DNA from: Lathyrus oleraceus
Taxonomy: Eukaryota; Streptophyta; Magnoliopsida; Fabales; Fabaceae
DNA: 64,000 nucleotides
Direction of reading: 5' to 3'
Assembly: GCF_024323335.1 (NCBI RefSeq)
Contig: NC_066583.1
Location: 18,026,665-18,090,664, forward strand
In this document: positions 1 to 11,269 of the stretch, in pieces
How positions within the stretch are numbered: the stretch's first letter is position 1
Layout of the letters: every line of letters begins with the position of its first letter
The notes under the pieces: model-generated
What the model saw: the letters and a program-made list of their open reading frames with translations, nothing else
Told to the model about the DNA's origin: nothing
Databases searched by the model: none
Position numbers and translations under genes: made by a program

Positions 1-65
1 AAAGAATTTTCCCTCATAAATTCAAACTTAGGGGAATCCTTGTCATTTCCATTATTTTCCTTGCC

Positions 66-74
66 TATAAATAG
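66..74 (+). promoter_or_regulatory. TATA box of the Athila-like LTR
   Basis: TATAAATAG in a CCTATAAATAGAGAC context, the usual form in plant LTR promoters. It implies that the R region begins near 100. Confidence 0.5.
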
Positions 75-299
75 AGACTTGATTTCATTTGTTTCATCAT
101 CCAAACTTAGATCAAACTTAGTTACAACTAGGCACATATTCAGATTGTAAAAGTGGTAATCACTTCACATCGGAGTGTTGCCACAACTGTGTAATCGAGT
201 CTGTAATCGAGTTTGGAGCACTTTGGAAGAAAGTTAATCCTGCCGCCATTTTCATTTCTGTTTCGCACTTTATTCGACCCTCCGATTGGAGCAAGTTTT

Positions 300-545
300 A
301 TTGCTTTACCTTTGTCTATTTACTTCCCGCACTCGCACTTTACTTTATTTATTTCTCGCACTGCCTTTACTTCGTTTATTTCTCGCACTCGCACTACTTT
401 CATTTATTTCTCGCACTCACACTACTTTTATTTATTTCTCGCACTGCCTTTATTTCGTTTATTTCTCGCACCCGCACTACTTTGTTTACTTTCCCGCACC
501 GCACTACTTTTATTTAAATTCCCGTACTCGCACTAGTTTTATTTA
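300..545. repeat. Degenerate minisatellite, period about 28-30 bp
   Basis: About eight imperfect copies of a unit built on TTTATTTCTCGCACTCGCAC. The units vary (CTCGCAC, CCCGCAC, CCCGTAC) and are followed by CTACTTT or TGCCTTTA. The array lies just downstream of the LTR TATA box, so it would be transcribed as leader. Open frames across it are low-complexity and are not called as genes. Confidence 0.8.
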
Positions 546-1332
546 AATTAAAATGCACCTTTACTTTACCATGTCTAGCTAAACCTATAAAGGTTAGAAT
601 ATAAGGATCGTAATTGAACCGATAATCCGTATAATTGTTCGTAGAAACACTTAAGGCTATTTTGACTTTCAACTTAAGTTTTCCCGCACTTAATTTCCGT
701 TGGGTAAGATCGAAAGCCGTCCAACGTCTTTTTCAACTTAGTTGTTTTTAACTATTTCAAATACAGTGAAAGCGCTTTGTTTAGTTCATTAGGAGTTTTT
801 AACTTAAAAAGAAAAGTGATTTTAAAACTATTTTCGGACGCGTTTATAAGTTTAGAGTCTGGTTCGTGAGAACCTCTTTTGGTTAAGAAATCCAGGTCAA
901 AATACTTTTCAGCTTAGTCAAGATACTATATTTCTTAAAAATAGGTTTACTACTCTAACGCAATGCGCGCCTTTTTATAAGTGACAATAAGAGGGTTTGA
1001 TTAGGGAGTACAACTCGGTTCTGAATACGCGAAAGTGACAGTTCCCGTTAAATTGGTTCTTTTCAAAGTAGGAAACACTGCCCATAAGTAATTCTATTAG
1101 CAAGTACTTGGATTATTAATTGATTATGTGAATTACATTCGAACTTGTCTTTATTAATTGAATTTTATTTAATACTTTATTTTTCATTGTGCACTCTTAA
1201 AACCCCTATTTCGATTACCTTAGATAAACACCATAACAATAGATAACGATAGATTGACACTTGGTCTCTGTGGATTCAACAATCTTTTATATTACTCTGA
1301 CGCGTTCGTATACTTGCGAAAAGCACGCATCA

Positions 1333-2494
1333 AATATATAGGCTGCTTCACCTAGGTCCTTCATAGAAAAGAATTTCCCCAACCAAGTCTCTACTTGTTG
1401 CAAGGTAGGGACATCGTTTCCAATGAGTAATATGTCATCTACATATAATACCATGAAGACGATCATTCTCCCACTAACCTTCTTGTATACAAAAGGCTCA
1501 TATTCATTCTTGATGAATATATATTGTTTTACTGTTTCATCAAAATGAAGATTCCAGCTTCTGGAAGCTTGCTTCAATCCATAGATTGATCTGTACAACT
1601 TGCATATCTTTTGGGCTTCTTCTGGTATGTCAAATCCTTCAGGCTGTGTCATGTACACATCCTCAAGAAGATTCCCATTAAAGAAAGCAGTTTTGATATC
1701 CATCTGCCGTATTTCATAATCATGATATGCAACAATAGCAAGTAAAATCCGAACAGATTAAGCATTGCAACTGGTGAAAAGGTTTAATCATAGTCAACCC
1801 CATGAATTTGATTATATCCTTTTGCAACCATTATTTCCTTATAGGTATGTACCTTACCATCCATGTCAGTCTTCTTTTTAAAGATCCACTTGCATCCTAT
1901 AGGGTTAACTCCTACAGGAGACTCTACCAAGGTCGAAACCTGGTTTGTGTACATGGAATCCATTTCAGATTTCATGGCTTCTAGCCACTTCTCAGACTCA
2001 GAACCAATTATGGCCTCTTGGTAGGTGACAGACTCATCTTGATCCATGGGCAATACATCACCTTGATCAGTTATAATATATCCATATCTCTCAGGTAGGT
2101 GACATATCCTGCTTGACCTACGCTGATCTTGTTCTACTTGAGCAGGTTGCTTTTCCACAACTACTTGTGTTTCCTGCTCTAATTCCTCCATAGGTGTATC
2201 AATGCTTTGTGATTCTTGAATTTCTTCAAGCTCTACTTTCCTCCCACTGATTCCTTTGGAAATAAAATATGTTTCTAGGAAGACTCCAGTTCGAGCGACA
2301 AACACTTTTCCCTCAGAAGGATTGTAGAAGTAATACCGTATTGTTTCTTTAGGATACCCCATAAGTAAGCATTTTTCAGATTTGGGCTCAAGCTTAGTTG
2401 AAATTTGTCGTTTCACATAAACTTCACATCCCCAAAACTTCATATAAGACATGTGGTTTCTTACCACTTCATATCTCATATGGTGTCTTCTCAA
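1333..2494 (-). pseudogene. Copia A reverse transcriptase with integrase C-terminal tail
   Basis: From 2494 downward the frame holds an integrase tail (KFWGCEVYVKRQ, then LMGYPKETIRYYFYNP), an acidic linker, and the RT start (GCKWIFKKKTDMDGKVHTYK, then VAKGYNQIHGVDYD). A stop and frame change near 1783 follow. RT resumes at 1703 with MDIKTAFFNGNL, SIYGLKQASRSW and the catalytic YVDDILLIGND. The reading ends at DLGEAAYI, where the copia sequence stops exactly at the Athila-like LTR (1332/1333). The remaining codons read into the LTR are not part of the gene. This is the polymerase segment of the copia polyprotein; RNase H is missing here. Confidence 0.85.
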
Positions 2495-3132
2495 CCTTTT
2501 TGGATGGAATACAATTAAGTGCGTAAGCTGCTGTCAATAGTGCATGTCCCCAAAAGGAGTTTGGAAGATCGACGTGACTCATCATGGATCAGACCATGTC
2601 TAACAAGGTTCGATTTCTTCTCTCAGATACACCGTTCCATTAGAGTGTTCTAGGAGGAGTAAGTTGGGATAGAATCCCACACTCTTTCAGATGGTCATCA
2701 AACTCTAGGCTTAAATATTCACCACCTCGATCTGATCGAAGAGTTTTAATATTCTTACCTAGTTGGTTACGTACTTCATTATTGAATTCCTTGAAATTTT
2801 CAAAAGACTCTGATCTGTGTTTCATTAAATACACATAACCATATCTATTAAAATCATCAGTAAATGTGATGAAGTACTAAAAACCTCGTCTGACTGGTAT
2901 GTTCAATGGTCCATATACATCAGTATGTATGAGGGCCAAAAGATCATTAGCTCTTTCACATTTTCCTATGAATGGATACTTTGTCATCTTTCCAATTAAA
3001 CAAGATTTGCATGTCTTATATGATTCATTATCAAAGAGTCCAAGAGACCATCCTTATGGAGTTTGGAAATGTGTTTGTCATTTATTTGGCCTAATCAGTA
3101 ATGCCAAAGGTAAGTTGGATTTAACTCATTAG
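2495..3132 (-). pseudogene. Copia A integrase core, broken
   Basis: The minus strand reads the middle of a copia integrase: MYLMKHRSESFENFKEF, then KTLRSDRGGEYLSLEF with the second catalytic Asp, then LTPPRTL, a stop at about 2640, and WNGVSERRNRTL with the catalytic Glu. Conserved SFWGHALLTAAYALN follows near 2520-2570. Upstream, near 2880-3060, integrase sequence continues with several further stops. The order between protease and RT fits copia, in contrast to the gypsy elements in this window. Confidence 0.75.
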
Positions 3133-3842
3133 GTTTCATCCTTTTAGTATTAATGTTATAAATAGGAATTTCAATATCAAGGACATATATTTCATTGTTC
3201 ATTTGTGCAGTAGCATATAATATATTCAAATAAATGGAGCAATAATTGTTCTTTATTATGAATGAAAAACCAAACTTGTCCAAATAAGAAACATAAATAA
3301 TATTCCTGCTAATTACAAGTACATAATAACAGTTCTCTAATTGAATTATTAAACCACTAGGTAAAGTCAATACATAAGTTCCTACGGCTAAAGCAACAAC
3401 CTTTGCTCCATTGTCAACTCATAGGTAAACTTCACCTTTTTCCAAATCTCTACTCCTTTTTAGCCCCTGCACATTCGTACAAATGTGAGAATCGCATCCA
3501 GTATCTAATACCCATGATACAAAAGTAGATAGATTAGTTTCAATAACAAAAATACCTGAAGTTGAAGTCTCTACTCCATTCTTCTTATCTTTCAGGTACT
3601 TTGGGCAGTTTCTCTTCTAGTGTCCGGTCTTACCGCAACGGAAACAGGTGTCATCCTTTGTTAAGCCTCCACTAGGCTTCAAAGAAGGAGAAGTGGGTTT
3701 GGGTTTGTCAACTTCCTTGCTTTTCCCTTTACCACCCTGCTTGGTGGGCCGTTTGTTCTGATTCTTTCCATTTTCGATCATCAGAATGGACTTCCTTATC
3801 AATGATTGATCGTAAAATGTTGTTAGAGGTGTTTGTTGTCAT
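3133..3842 (-). pseudogene. Copia A gag remnant, zinc knuckle and protease
   Basis: A gag start codon at 3842-3840 opens MTTNTSNNILRSIIDK. Within about 16 codons the sequence jumps, in another frame, to the basic tail KNQNKRPTKQGGKGKSK and the zinc knuckle CFRCGKTGH, then a TAG before the last Cys region. The capsid part of gag is therefore deleted. Protease follows with WVLDTGCDSHICT (catalytic DTG at 3497-3505), then the pre-integrase segment YVLTLPSGLIIQLENCYYV (3095-3370). The family normally has a gag of about 200-300 residues, so this copy could not make a capsid. Confidence 0.75.
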
Positions 3843-5518
3843 GGTAATCTACATGAAAAATATAAAAACATAAGTATCATTAAAATAACATATTTAATTA
3901 GGCCTTTAATTAAATATGCTCCCACTATTTTACTCAAAATAAATGACCCTCGCCATTTGATTCGGAAAATCCCGTTGGAAGATTTTCTAGTCGGTCGAGA
4001 TCCACATTTCACTTTGTTTTAATTCCGCGTAGGCGGATTACACAAAACTAGGTTATTTGGGTAGGAACTCCTTCCAATTGTATCTAATACAACTCTCGAA
4101 TATTTTAGTTGGGTGAATAACTCCTTTTTCCAATCCATCATATGGATCATTTCCAACTCTTGCTTCTAAACGTATATAATCTTATTATAATTTGTTTGGT
4201 TAAGTTTGACCCATTATTTTAGCAATTGGATGTTACAATTATCCCATTGTACCTTACTAATATAGAACATGCACCTCACGTAGGCGAAACCTACATTATT
4301 CGATATTAATCTTGATGAGTGCTAAAACTTGGAAAGCATAAACTTAATATTTAATTTGAGGGAATTTGCAATTATTTTGATCTCACCGGCTTATTTATCA
4401 TATAAATCGTCTCTCACATGCATCAACATACATTCACATGCATCAACATACATACAAAATGAAACTGTTATGGCCCCTAACGCAATTGTTCTCCCAAGCC
4501 AATGAGAGAACCTAAGCTAACCTAATAACGATCTAAGCTTCTCCAAGCAAGATCTTTAAGGTTGTCCTCCTTTGATATTGTATTCTTCTCTTTCTTCATA
4601 ACATTATATTACATAAAAGAAACTCGTTTTACATACGAGGGAGTGAGATGAGAAAATAATTTACATTAAGAGATTAAAAGAGAGGCACGACACGCATGCC
4701 GTATTTTAAAATCCCAAAAAATAAAATAAAGGAAAACTAAGGCCATAACTGATCACCACAACACAATAATAATAAACACATTATTATTTTTAATTTAAAT
4801 TATGTTAATTAAATAAACCAAATTAAAATTTGGCGATTGATCACAGTACGCAGAGTTAGCCGGGGTTCTGCTGCCCTTTCAGCCGACGGGGGTCAAGGGG
4901 CAGCGCCTCTTGCGGGGTTGTATGGGCAGCGCCCCAACCCAAAATTTTAATGAACAATTCATTTGAAACTGACACTGCTTTTCGCATCAACACTTGATAC
5001 TTTAAAGCACAACTCTTGTGCAGTCATAACCTTAATCGCATAACTCTTTGACAACACAACCCTTGTACCGTCATGAACCCTAATGCAACAATTTCATACC
5101 ATCAAACATACCTCGATTGATAATTCAGTATGATTGATCAACACGCCATTGCTTCACCTTACTAATGTCAGATTTCGAAGAAAATGACCATTGATCGCTC
5201 AAAGGAAAACAAAATTAGGTGTTTGAATGAATGAAATAGAAATAGTATATCATATATACCATATTTTGCATCAGAATTACTTATATCATATATATAAATT
5301 GATCGATCTCATTTGTGTAACCTATGGACGATCGATGTATTGCTGCTTCACCATACTAACTTCGGATTCTGAAGCATAGTCAACATCAATCATCCAAATC
5401 GTACACACATGATGCCAAATTTAATTACTCCTTTATTATTTAATTCATTAGTCTTTTAATCGTATTAATACAGAAAATACAGAAAACAAATAACTATCAG
5501 ATGTATGGTTTCGTAAGT
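3843..5518 (-). other. Long untranslated leader of copia A
   Basis: About 1.7 kb between the primer site and the gag start, with no sustained reading frame. It holds a GC-rich island near 4857-4925 (two GGGCAGCGCC-type blocks) in otherwise AT-rich DNA. It also holds diverged duplicates: GCACAACTCTTGTGCAGTCAT near 5010 against ACACAACCCTTGTACCGTCAT near 5056, and TTGCTTCACCTTACTAA near 5150 against CTGCTTCACCATACTAA near 5344. Whether the length is native or due to an insertion cannot be decided here. Confidence 0.5.
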
Positions 5519-5531
5519 GGCTCTGATACCA
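5519..5531 (-). other. Primer binding site of copia A (tRNA-Met type)
   Basis: The minus strand reads TGGTATCAGAGCC, the standard copia primer site complementary to initiator tRNA-Met, one base from the LTR end. Confidence 0.85.
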
Positions 5532-5532
5532 C

Positions 5533-6883
5533 TGAAGGAAAATTACGATCTAAAACGCAGCGGAAATTAAAAACATTTCCTTTAGTGATCCTTACGAATG
5601 AACATGATCAGTGATAGAAATCGTTACCTCTTGTGGCGATTGAAACCTTTGATGCTGATCTAAGGAGTGATCACGAGCGTTGAATGGTGACAACGCCTCT
5701 ACTCAGTTCACACGAACGAATTCCTTCAAGTTCAGTGCTAGCTGCTTCGAATGAAGGCTTTGAGTGTGTGAGAGAGAGAGAAACAAAATTTCATCTAATG
5801 AAATGCTTCTACACAAGGGTTCTATTTATAGAACCACTTGTGTGGACTGCAAGCTAAAAATCCCACTTAAGTGTATGTGGCTCATATCTTATGATATACC
5901 AAAAATCACTTAAGCATATGGTACCTTACCACATTTCGTATTCTACTTAAGTGCATCGTACCTTACGATGTTCTACAATTCACTTAAGTGCACCGTACCT
6001 TACGATGTTCCTTATTTACTCTATCTCTCATCAATATGTTCTTTTGTGTTTGACCCTGTAGGTTTTCGCGACATTGACAATTATATTAAATCACATATTT
6101 AACATAATAAACAGTGAGCGGTATCTAGCAACACATTATTTCTACCCAAGACACGAAAATGTCATGTGATATGTCAAATCCCTTTTTTGTGATAATACTT
6201 GTGTGTACAATTACCCTTTTTTTCCCCTTATGTCTATATTGAACACAAGGCATAGACCGTGTCATCCTTGTCCAGTTTAATATTGGGCCCTTAGACATTT
6301 ATCCTGTTACGCAGAATGAGCAAATTCCATTTGGGTCACTCATGTCCCTCAGCATGCTTCGTGGAGTACCCATCAACTGTCTTTATGGTCATCCAGTTAT
6401 GGATAATGTTTGATCAACAATAAAACACTCGACTCTACATCTAGGGTCCATAGTGGTTTCAGGTCGAAGGGTGGTATACACCACTATCACCATGAGAATA
6501 ACTTATGACACTTTGCATAACATTCTATATAGTATTCTCATAGCGGGTCAATCCAGTATAAATATTAGTCCTAATATTCATACATATGTTTACGAATTGA
6601 TAACTTCTTATCCATGATCCATGAGATGTGATCATCAAACTATATACATAATAGTCTTAATGCTTTAATGTTATCCCACTTCACAACAAAACTCGACTAT
6701 AGATACTTCAAGAACAATGTCCTTATGTTTAATGGGATCTCATGTTTAAGTCACACTTGATACATTAAACAGACTAGTTATTCTAGGACTTTATTAAACA
6801 AACATAATAAAAAAAGTCTTTTATTATTAATAAATAATTCGATACAAGTACGAAAAGTATTGACCTCTGGACTTACACCAACA
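5533..6883 (-). repeat. 5' LTR of copia A
   Basis: On the minus strand it starts TGTTGGTGTAAGTCCAGAGG (6883 down) and ends ..TTCCTTCA at 5533 next to the primer site, 1351 bp in all. A TATAAATAGA box lies at 5830-5821 on the minus strand. A tandem motif 'cttaagtg..atcgtaccttacgatgtt' recurs between about 5870 and 6010. The second LTR is outside the window. Confidence 0.8.
5821..5830 (-). promoter_or_regulatory. TATA box of copia A LTR
   Basis: TATAAATAGA on the minus strand, about 290 bp before the LTR end. Confidence 0.5.
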
Positions 6884-9033
6884 TGCAATGCCTAGATCCG
6901 TTCCTATCAAATGACACTAATTTTTTTAAAAATAAATTATATATTCATATATAATCAAAATTATATAGAAATAGTAGGCAAGCAACAAACTGCTCCTCCG
7001 CTATCCTTTTTGAATGGCAAAACCAATTCTCTTAAACTACATTCATTATCTTAGGCGACACAATATTCCTGAGCCTTTGCACTTTGTAGAAGATTCACTG
7101 CTTCTTCTGAGTCTAGAAAACCGAAAGTTTCAAAGATAAATTATATGAATGCTTGTCGATTGTCGAAACACATTTTCTCATACTTAATCACTTTATTTTA
7201 AACTGCTTTGAGAGTTATTTGTCCTACATTCAACAAATCTTTACCATTGAATTAAAAAATAATATCATATAAATCACGTATATAAAATTGTTCATTAATC
7301 GAAAAACATTTTATATGACAATGAGATGGATTTAAATTTATATATTGGATAAAGTTTCATATAATCTTAAAGTTTATCCATCATATTAACTTATCAAATC
7401 ATTTCTCATTTAATATTAAATTTTATAAATATGATCTATATAATATTAACTTTTAATTGATAAATTTTATAACAAAGATACCATATTAAAATTAACGTAT
7501 CTCATTGATTTATCATAAAGTTAAGTCATCTATGTATCTCATTGCATTATCAATATGAGTTCATCAACATAATTTTTTTTCAACAATATATAAAATTAAA
7601 ATAATAAAAATAAGATTTGATTAAACTAGTAAATTAATTCAATTATATATATACTTAGTGTCAATTTGTTATATAATAAAATTATAGTAGTTTTGTATTT
7701 GACAATTTATATATTAATATAGACAATTTTTATATATATTCTTTTTAGTTAGGGATCTACGTCTCATCTAAATAATAATTTTTTTAAAGAAATAGGTTTT
7801 TTTTTTATAATTAAATTCTATCTAATCCAACTAATACATTTCAGTTGAGTTGAAAAACAGTAGTTTTGTAGATGTTTAGCATAATGAAAATCACTTATTA
7901 AAAACAGTTATTGAAATTTATTTTATGGAGAAGCTATTAAAAACAACTTTTTTTTTGAAATATTTTAAAACATTTTCTCTCTAAATTCTCAACTTTTTAA
8001 GAATCCATAGCAAATAGATGAAAACTTATAAAAAAGGTTATTTTGTTTTTCATATTACAATTCACACAATTTGTATTTTGTAATAGATGAGCTTAGTCTC
8101 TCAAAAATTATTAAACATAATCTATTATATTTTGGTAATATTGTATTACTTTTTTCACGATTTTTTTAATTTTCATATGATTTATTAAAAAAATATGTTT
8201 ATTAATAATTTAGAAATAATGAAAATTTAAATTAAATAACTCAATCAATATTAATTATTTTTATATTTTGTAAAAAAACAGACAGGTTCTTCAAAGTAAT
8301 ATTGTAGTTATTGAAATCAACCAATATTTTAATATTAAGTTTGAACATCTTGCATTTTCCCATAAACCAAAAACCATGTTCTCCCCTTTTACAAATCAGG
8401 TATTACAATCCTTGAGCTAAGTATAATTACATGGGTGATAGACTTTTTATTTTTTTTTTCAAATTAAAATAAATTTGTGTTATTTTATATAAGTATTAAT
8501 TATTGATATTTTGACAACTAATATATTAAAATTTAAAAGAAAAAATAAACAAACATTATTCATGATATTAATAAGTTCGTATATTTTAAAAAAACTACTT
8601 TATATTTTATATTAAACAAATCAATTCAGTAATTAAGTAAATAAATTAGTTTAAATATTAAACTAATGAATATAATAGCTTAATTTGTTCCTTTGATATA
8701 GTTAGTTTCATTAATCAATTAGACTAAATAAATATAATGGAATATAATAAGCTTGGTGATCTCAAATAAGTGAATGAATTATGTCGGTGGTGTAAATATA
8801 TTAAAGAAAATATTTTAAAAAATATGTTTTGTCTATGGTCAACATGATTGACTGAAAAGTTGTTTTTCATCACCAATTTTCGCCCCAAATATTGAATTAA
8901 TTTTAATCTTAAAATACTAAAATTAAAATATCAATAAAATATTCATCTCAAGTCCTTCACCACTAATATTAAAAGGTGCAAAGGTTTGGCAAAGCAAGAC
9001 AAACAAGTAAAAACGAGTACAAAAAACAAGAGA
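6884..9033. other. AT-rich intergenic DNA upstream of the AHL gene
   Basis: About 2.1 kb of very AT-rich sequence with many A and T runs. I see no sustained ORF, RNA gene or clear transposon ends. Its last few hundred bases should contain the AHL promoter, but no TATA box stands out from the background. Confidence 0.5.
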
Positions 9034-9828
9034 ATGTCTGACCATATTGCTGAGAGAAATCAAGAGCTTCAACTATTCACTGCACCACAACCAGAAATCG
9101 AAGCACCAAACACTAATACCACCGTAGATAACAACCATCATGCATCTTCCTCCACTGCCTCTCGCCGCCCCCGAGGGCGTCCTCTTGGCTCTAGGAACAA
9201 ACCCAAGATGCCTGTCATAGTAACACAAGACAACACTAATGTTGTAAATTCTCATATGCTTGAGATTAGTGTTGGAGACGACATATCAAAAAGTGTCTTT
9301 GATTACGCTCATCGTCAGGGAAGGGGCATATGTATTCTCAATGGAGATGGATTGGTGACACATGTTAGACTTCGCCTACCCACGGGAAGAATTGTAACCC
9401 TACAAGGAAGGTTTGAGATTCTTTTGATATCTGGGACAATTTTCCCAACGCCAACACCAATGAATGTTGGAGGATTGACAATTTACTTATCAGGAACAAA
9501 TGAACAAGTGATTGGAGGAAGTGTGATGCCCCCTTTGGTGGCTTCAAGTCTGGTGACTCTGACAGTTGCTTCCTTTGCAAACACTACACCAGAAAAGCTT
9601 TCTTCAATAGTAATTGATCGAAACGAACATCAACTCCCATGCCTCAATGGAGCTGGACAAGTGAGAGTAGGTGATGATGATTTGTTCAATGTTGGAGATT
9701 CAACATCTGGAAAGAGAAACATGATGAGTAGCAACATCAGTTATCCATCATCCTCTACTCAAGATTGTATATTCGGATGGGATACTACTGCAACCATAAT
9801 TCCCCCATCCAAACATCCCCGTTTCTAG
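9034..9828 (+). CDS. AHL protein: AT-hook motif nuclear-localized DNA-binding protein
   Basis: 264-residue intronless reading frame. An N-terminal polar region is followed by an AT-hook RPRGRPLGSRNKPK (residues 45-58), which binds the minor groove of AT-rich DNA. A PPC/DUF296 domain follows (about 75-190) with the diagnostic GRFEIL (125-130) and a GGSV segment. Known of the family: AHL proteins are nuclear, form trimers through PPC and regulate growth and development genes. One AT-hook plus PPC without introns fits the plant clade-A type. The ATG at 9034 is chosen because the frame is open for 16 lysine-rich codons upstream (from TTG at 8986) but has no earlier ATG; a stop lies near 8935. No stop or frameshift interrupts it. 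Its AT-hook flank (PLGSRNKPKMP) and PPC loops look somewhat diverged, so it may be a lineage-specific paralogue. It is the only apparent host gene here. Confidence 0.9.
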   Translation: MSDHIAERNQELQLFTAPQPEIEAPNTNTTVDNNHHASSSTASRRPRGRPLGSRNKPKMPVIVTQDNTNVVNSHMLEISVGDDISKSVFDYAHRQGRGICILNGDGLVTHVRLRLPTGRIVTLQGRFEILLISGTIFPTPTPMNVGGLTIYLSGTNEQVIGGSVMPPLVASSLVTLTVASFANTTPEKLSSIVIDRNEHQLPCLNGAGQVRVGDDDLFNVGDSTSGKRNMMSSNISYPSSSTQDCIFGWDTTATIIPPSKHPRF

Positions 9829-10720
9829 ATAGATTGACTAGAAATTTACATTGTGATGTTTAATTTGTTTTTGAAACAATTATGTTTATCTAAATAAATA
9901 ATTTTTGGGTTGAATGAGTTTTTGTTGTTTTATGCGCACCTTTTCTTCATTATTTTAGTTATGGTGCTTGCTATATATAATATGATAAATATGAGTATTA
10001 AGTTTAATTAGAGTACTTTTTCAATTGAGTGAAAATTAGGGGTGAGAAAAAATTAGACTAATTAATAGAGACATGCGGTCTAACCTACACAGACTTACAC
10101 AAAGCCATACTTTTTTTAAATAAAAAATTCATAGGCCTTTTTATAAGTTTATTTAGTTAAAAAAAGGTAGTTCACATACCATTAAAAAAATATTTTAAGC
10201 TTATCAGATCGGCCTATTTAAATAAATAGGTTTAATACTCGAAGTTCATTTTGGTCCCATAATTTTAAAAAATACCATTTGAGTAACTACTTTTTAAAAC
10301 ATACCATTTTAATTATTTTCGTCTAAATAATCATTTCCATCTAAATGTCAGTAAAAACGTCAATTATCACTAATGTATAAATGATTTGAAACACTAAACT
10401 TTTCTGGCCGATTTAAAGACTATATAATTGGTCACTAAAATATGTTTTTTAGGTTTTCTAAATTTTATGCATAAACCTTCATCTTCTTCGTAACAAAATA
10501 GGTTGTTGAACATGAGAATTGAATTTGACAGTTCCACAACTTCCTATAGATTGTTCAGGAATAAGAGTATTCATATGTCCATTACAGCAGAGACGAAATT
10601 ATTTTTCAGAAACTTTGTAATTAAAGGAACAGTTAATTCTACAATTTTGAATTTTTTTATTTTTCTGTCTTTGTCTAATGATAAAAAAAATATCTACGTG
10701 TCTCGGTAATTGGAGAATAG
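9829..10720. other. AT-rich spacer after the AHL gene
   Basis: No supported gene. The stretch 10240-10400 (TTCATTTTGGTCCC, then ATTTTAAAAAATACCATTTGAGT and TAATTATTTTCGTC) resembles, in inverted orientation, the stretch near 37260-37360, which suggests copies of an unnamed dispersed repeat. A 68-codon open frame at 10503 has no coding features. Confidence 0.4.
9893..9898 (+). terminator. Possible poly(A) signal of the AHL gene
   Basis: AATAAA 65 bp after the stop codon, followed by a T-rich stretch. Such hexamers are common in AT-rich DNA, so the assignment is tentative. Confidence 0.35.
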
Positions 10721-11241
10721 TGTTGAAAGTGTAACCCTTTGTGTTAAAGCAGTAATTCGGCAAAGTCTGTTGTTGTCAAAATGTAGACGAAGTGTGTCTT
10801 CGACTGAATTTAAGACTTAGCTTTATTTTATGTTTTTAGCTGAATTAGGTTACTTGGAGATTGCTTGGTGTGCAAGCAATCTCAGCCTATAAATAGAAAT
10901 GTATCCTACAATTGTAAAAGTGCATTTACATAGAGAAAAGATTGAATAAACTTCAGTTGAAGACAAAGAGAAACTCTGCAGAAATATTCTTCTTCTTCCC
11001 CTTTTCTCTCAAACCCTAACTTCTCTTTTATTCCCCAATTCATATTTTCTTTTCTTCTCCAATAATTGTTGCACAATGGAATCATCTTACAACCAAGGTG
11101 TGGTTTATTCACTCGAGTGAAGAGTGAAAAACAAGAAGCAAAATCAATCTGGAGAATTGATTCTTGTTCAACAAGATTGATACGGGATTCTCCAAGATTT
11201 GGGTGTAATTCCATCATCTGGAATTTATCAAAATTCCAACA
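10721..11241 (+). repeat. 5' LTR of copia B
   Basis: Starts TGTTGAAAGTG and ends CCAACA, two bases before the primer site; 521 bp. The copy at 36145-36505 matches through the first ~360 bp, including the TATA region, the TTCTTCTTCTTCCCC tract and GTTGC.CA.TGGAAT. Known LTR layout: U3 promoter, R and U5. Confidence 0.85.
10857..10896 (+). promoter_or_regulatory. Inverted repeat plus TATA box in copia B LTR
   Basis: Arms GAGATTGCTTG (10857-10867) and CAAGCAATCTC (10873-10883) form a perfect 11-bp inverted repeat around GTGTG, four bases before TATAAATAG (10888-10896). The same arrangement is intact in the other, diverged LTR (36280-36306). Confidence 0.7.
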
Positions 11242-11243
11242 TC

Positions 11244-11256
11244 TGGTATCTAGAGC
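11244..11256 (+). other. Primer binding site of copia B (degenerate)
   Basis: TGGTATCTAGAGC, one inserted base away from the copia tRNA-Met site TGGTATCAGAGC, directly after the LTR. Confidence 0.65.
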
Positions 11257-11269
11257 ACTGGTTGTGTGA

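Larger units (their letters stand above)
1..1332 (+). mobile_element. Athila/Cyclops-like LTR, right part (3' LTR or solo LTR)
   Basis: Seen: a TATA box at 66-74, a tandem array at 300-545, and an end block (about 1264-1332) of the form CTCTGTGGATTC...TATACTTGCGAAAA..CACGCATCA. That block is typical of the LTR end just before the primer site in Athila/Cyclops-type Ty3/gypsy elements. The LTR stops at CA (1331-1332). The next bases, read on the other strand, continue the RT codons of copia A without a gap, and no Athila primer site follows. I infer a 3' LTR or solo LTR inserted into copia A, with its left part outside the window. No ORF in it is convincing. Confidence 0.5.
1333..6883 (-). mobile_element. 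Copia A: Ty1/copia element, decayed, 3' part outside window
   Basis: Minus-strand element. In its own direction it has a 5' LTR (6883-5533), a tRNA-Met-type primer site (5531-5519), a leader of about 1.7 kb, a nearly deleted gag, then protease, integrase and RT in the copia order. It is interrupted in the RT region at 1333 by the Athila-like LTR; its RNase H and 3' LTR would lie left of the window. Several stops and frame changes make it non-functional. The bases after the LTR are TGCAA (6884-6888), a possible target duplication that cannot be checked. Confidence 0.85.

Noticed and set aside
213..546. Two overlapping plus-strand open frames rich in Phe, Leu and Ser
   Set aside because: Both come from the minisatellite at 300-545; low complexity and present in two frames at once.
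10503..10709. 68-codon open frame downstream of the AHL gene
   Set aside because: No domain, unusual composition for a protein, and located in AT-rich spacer; likely chance.
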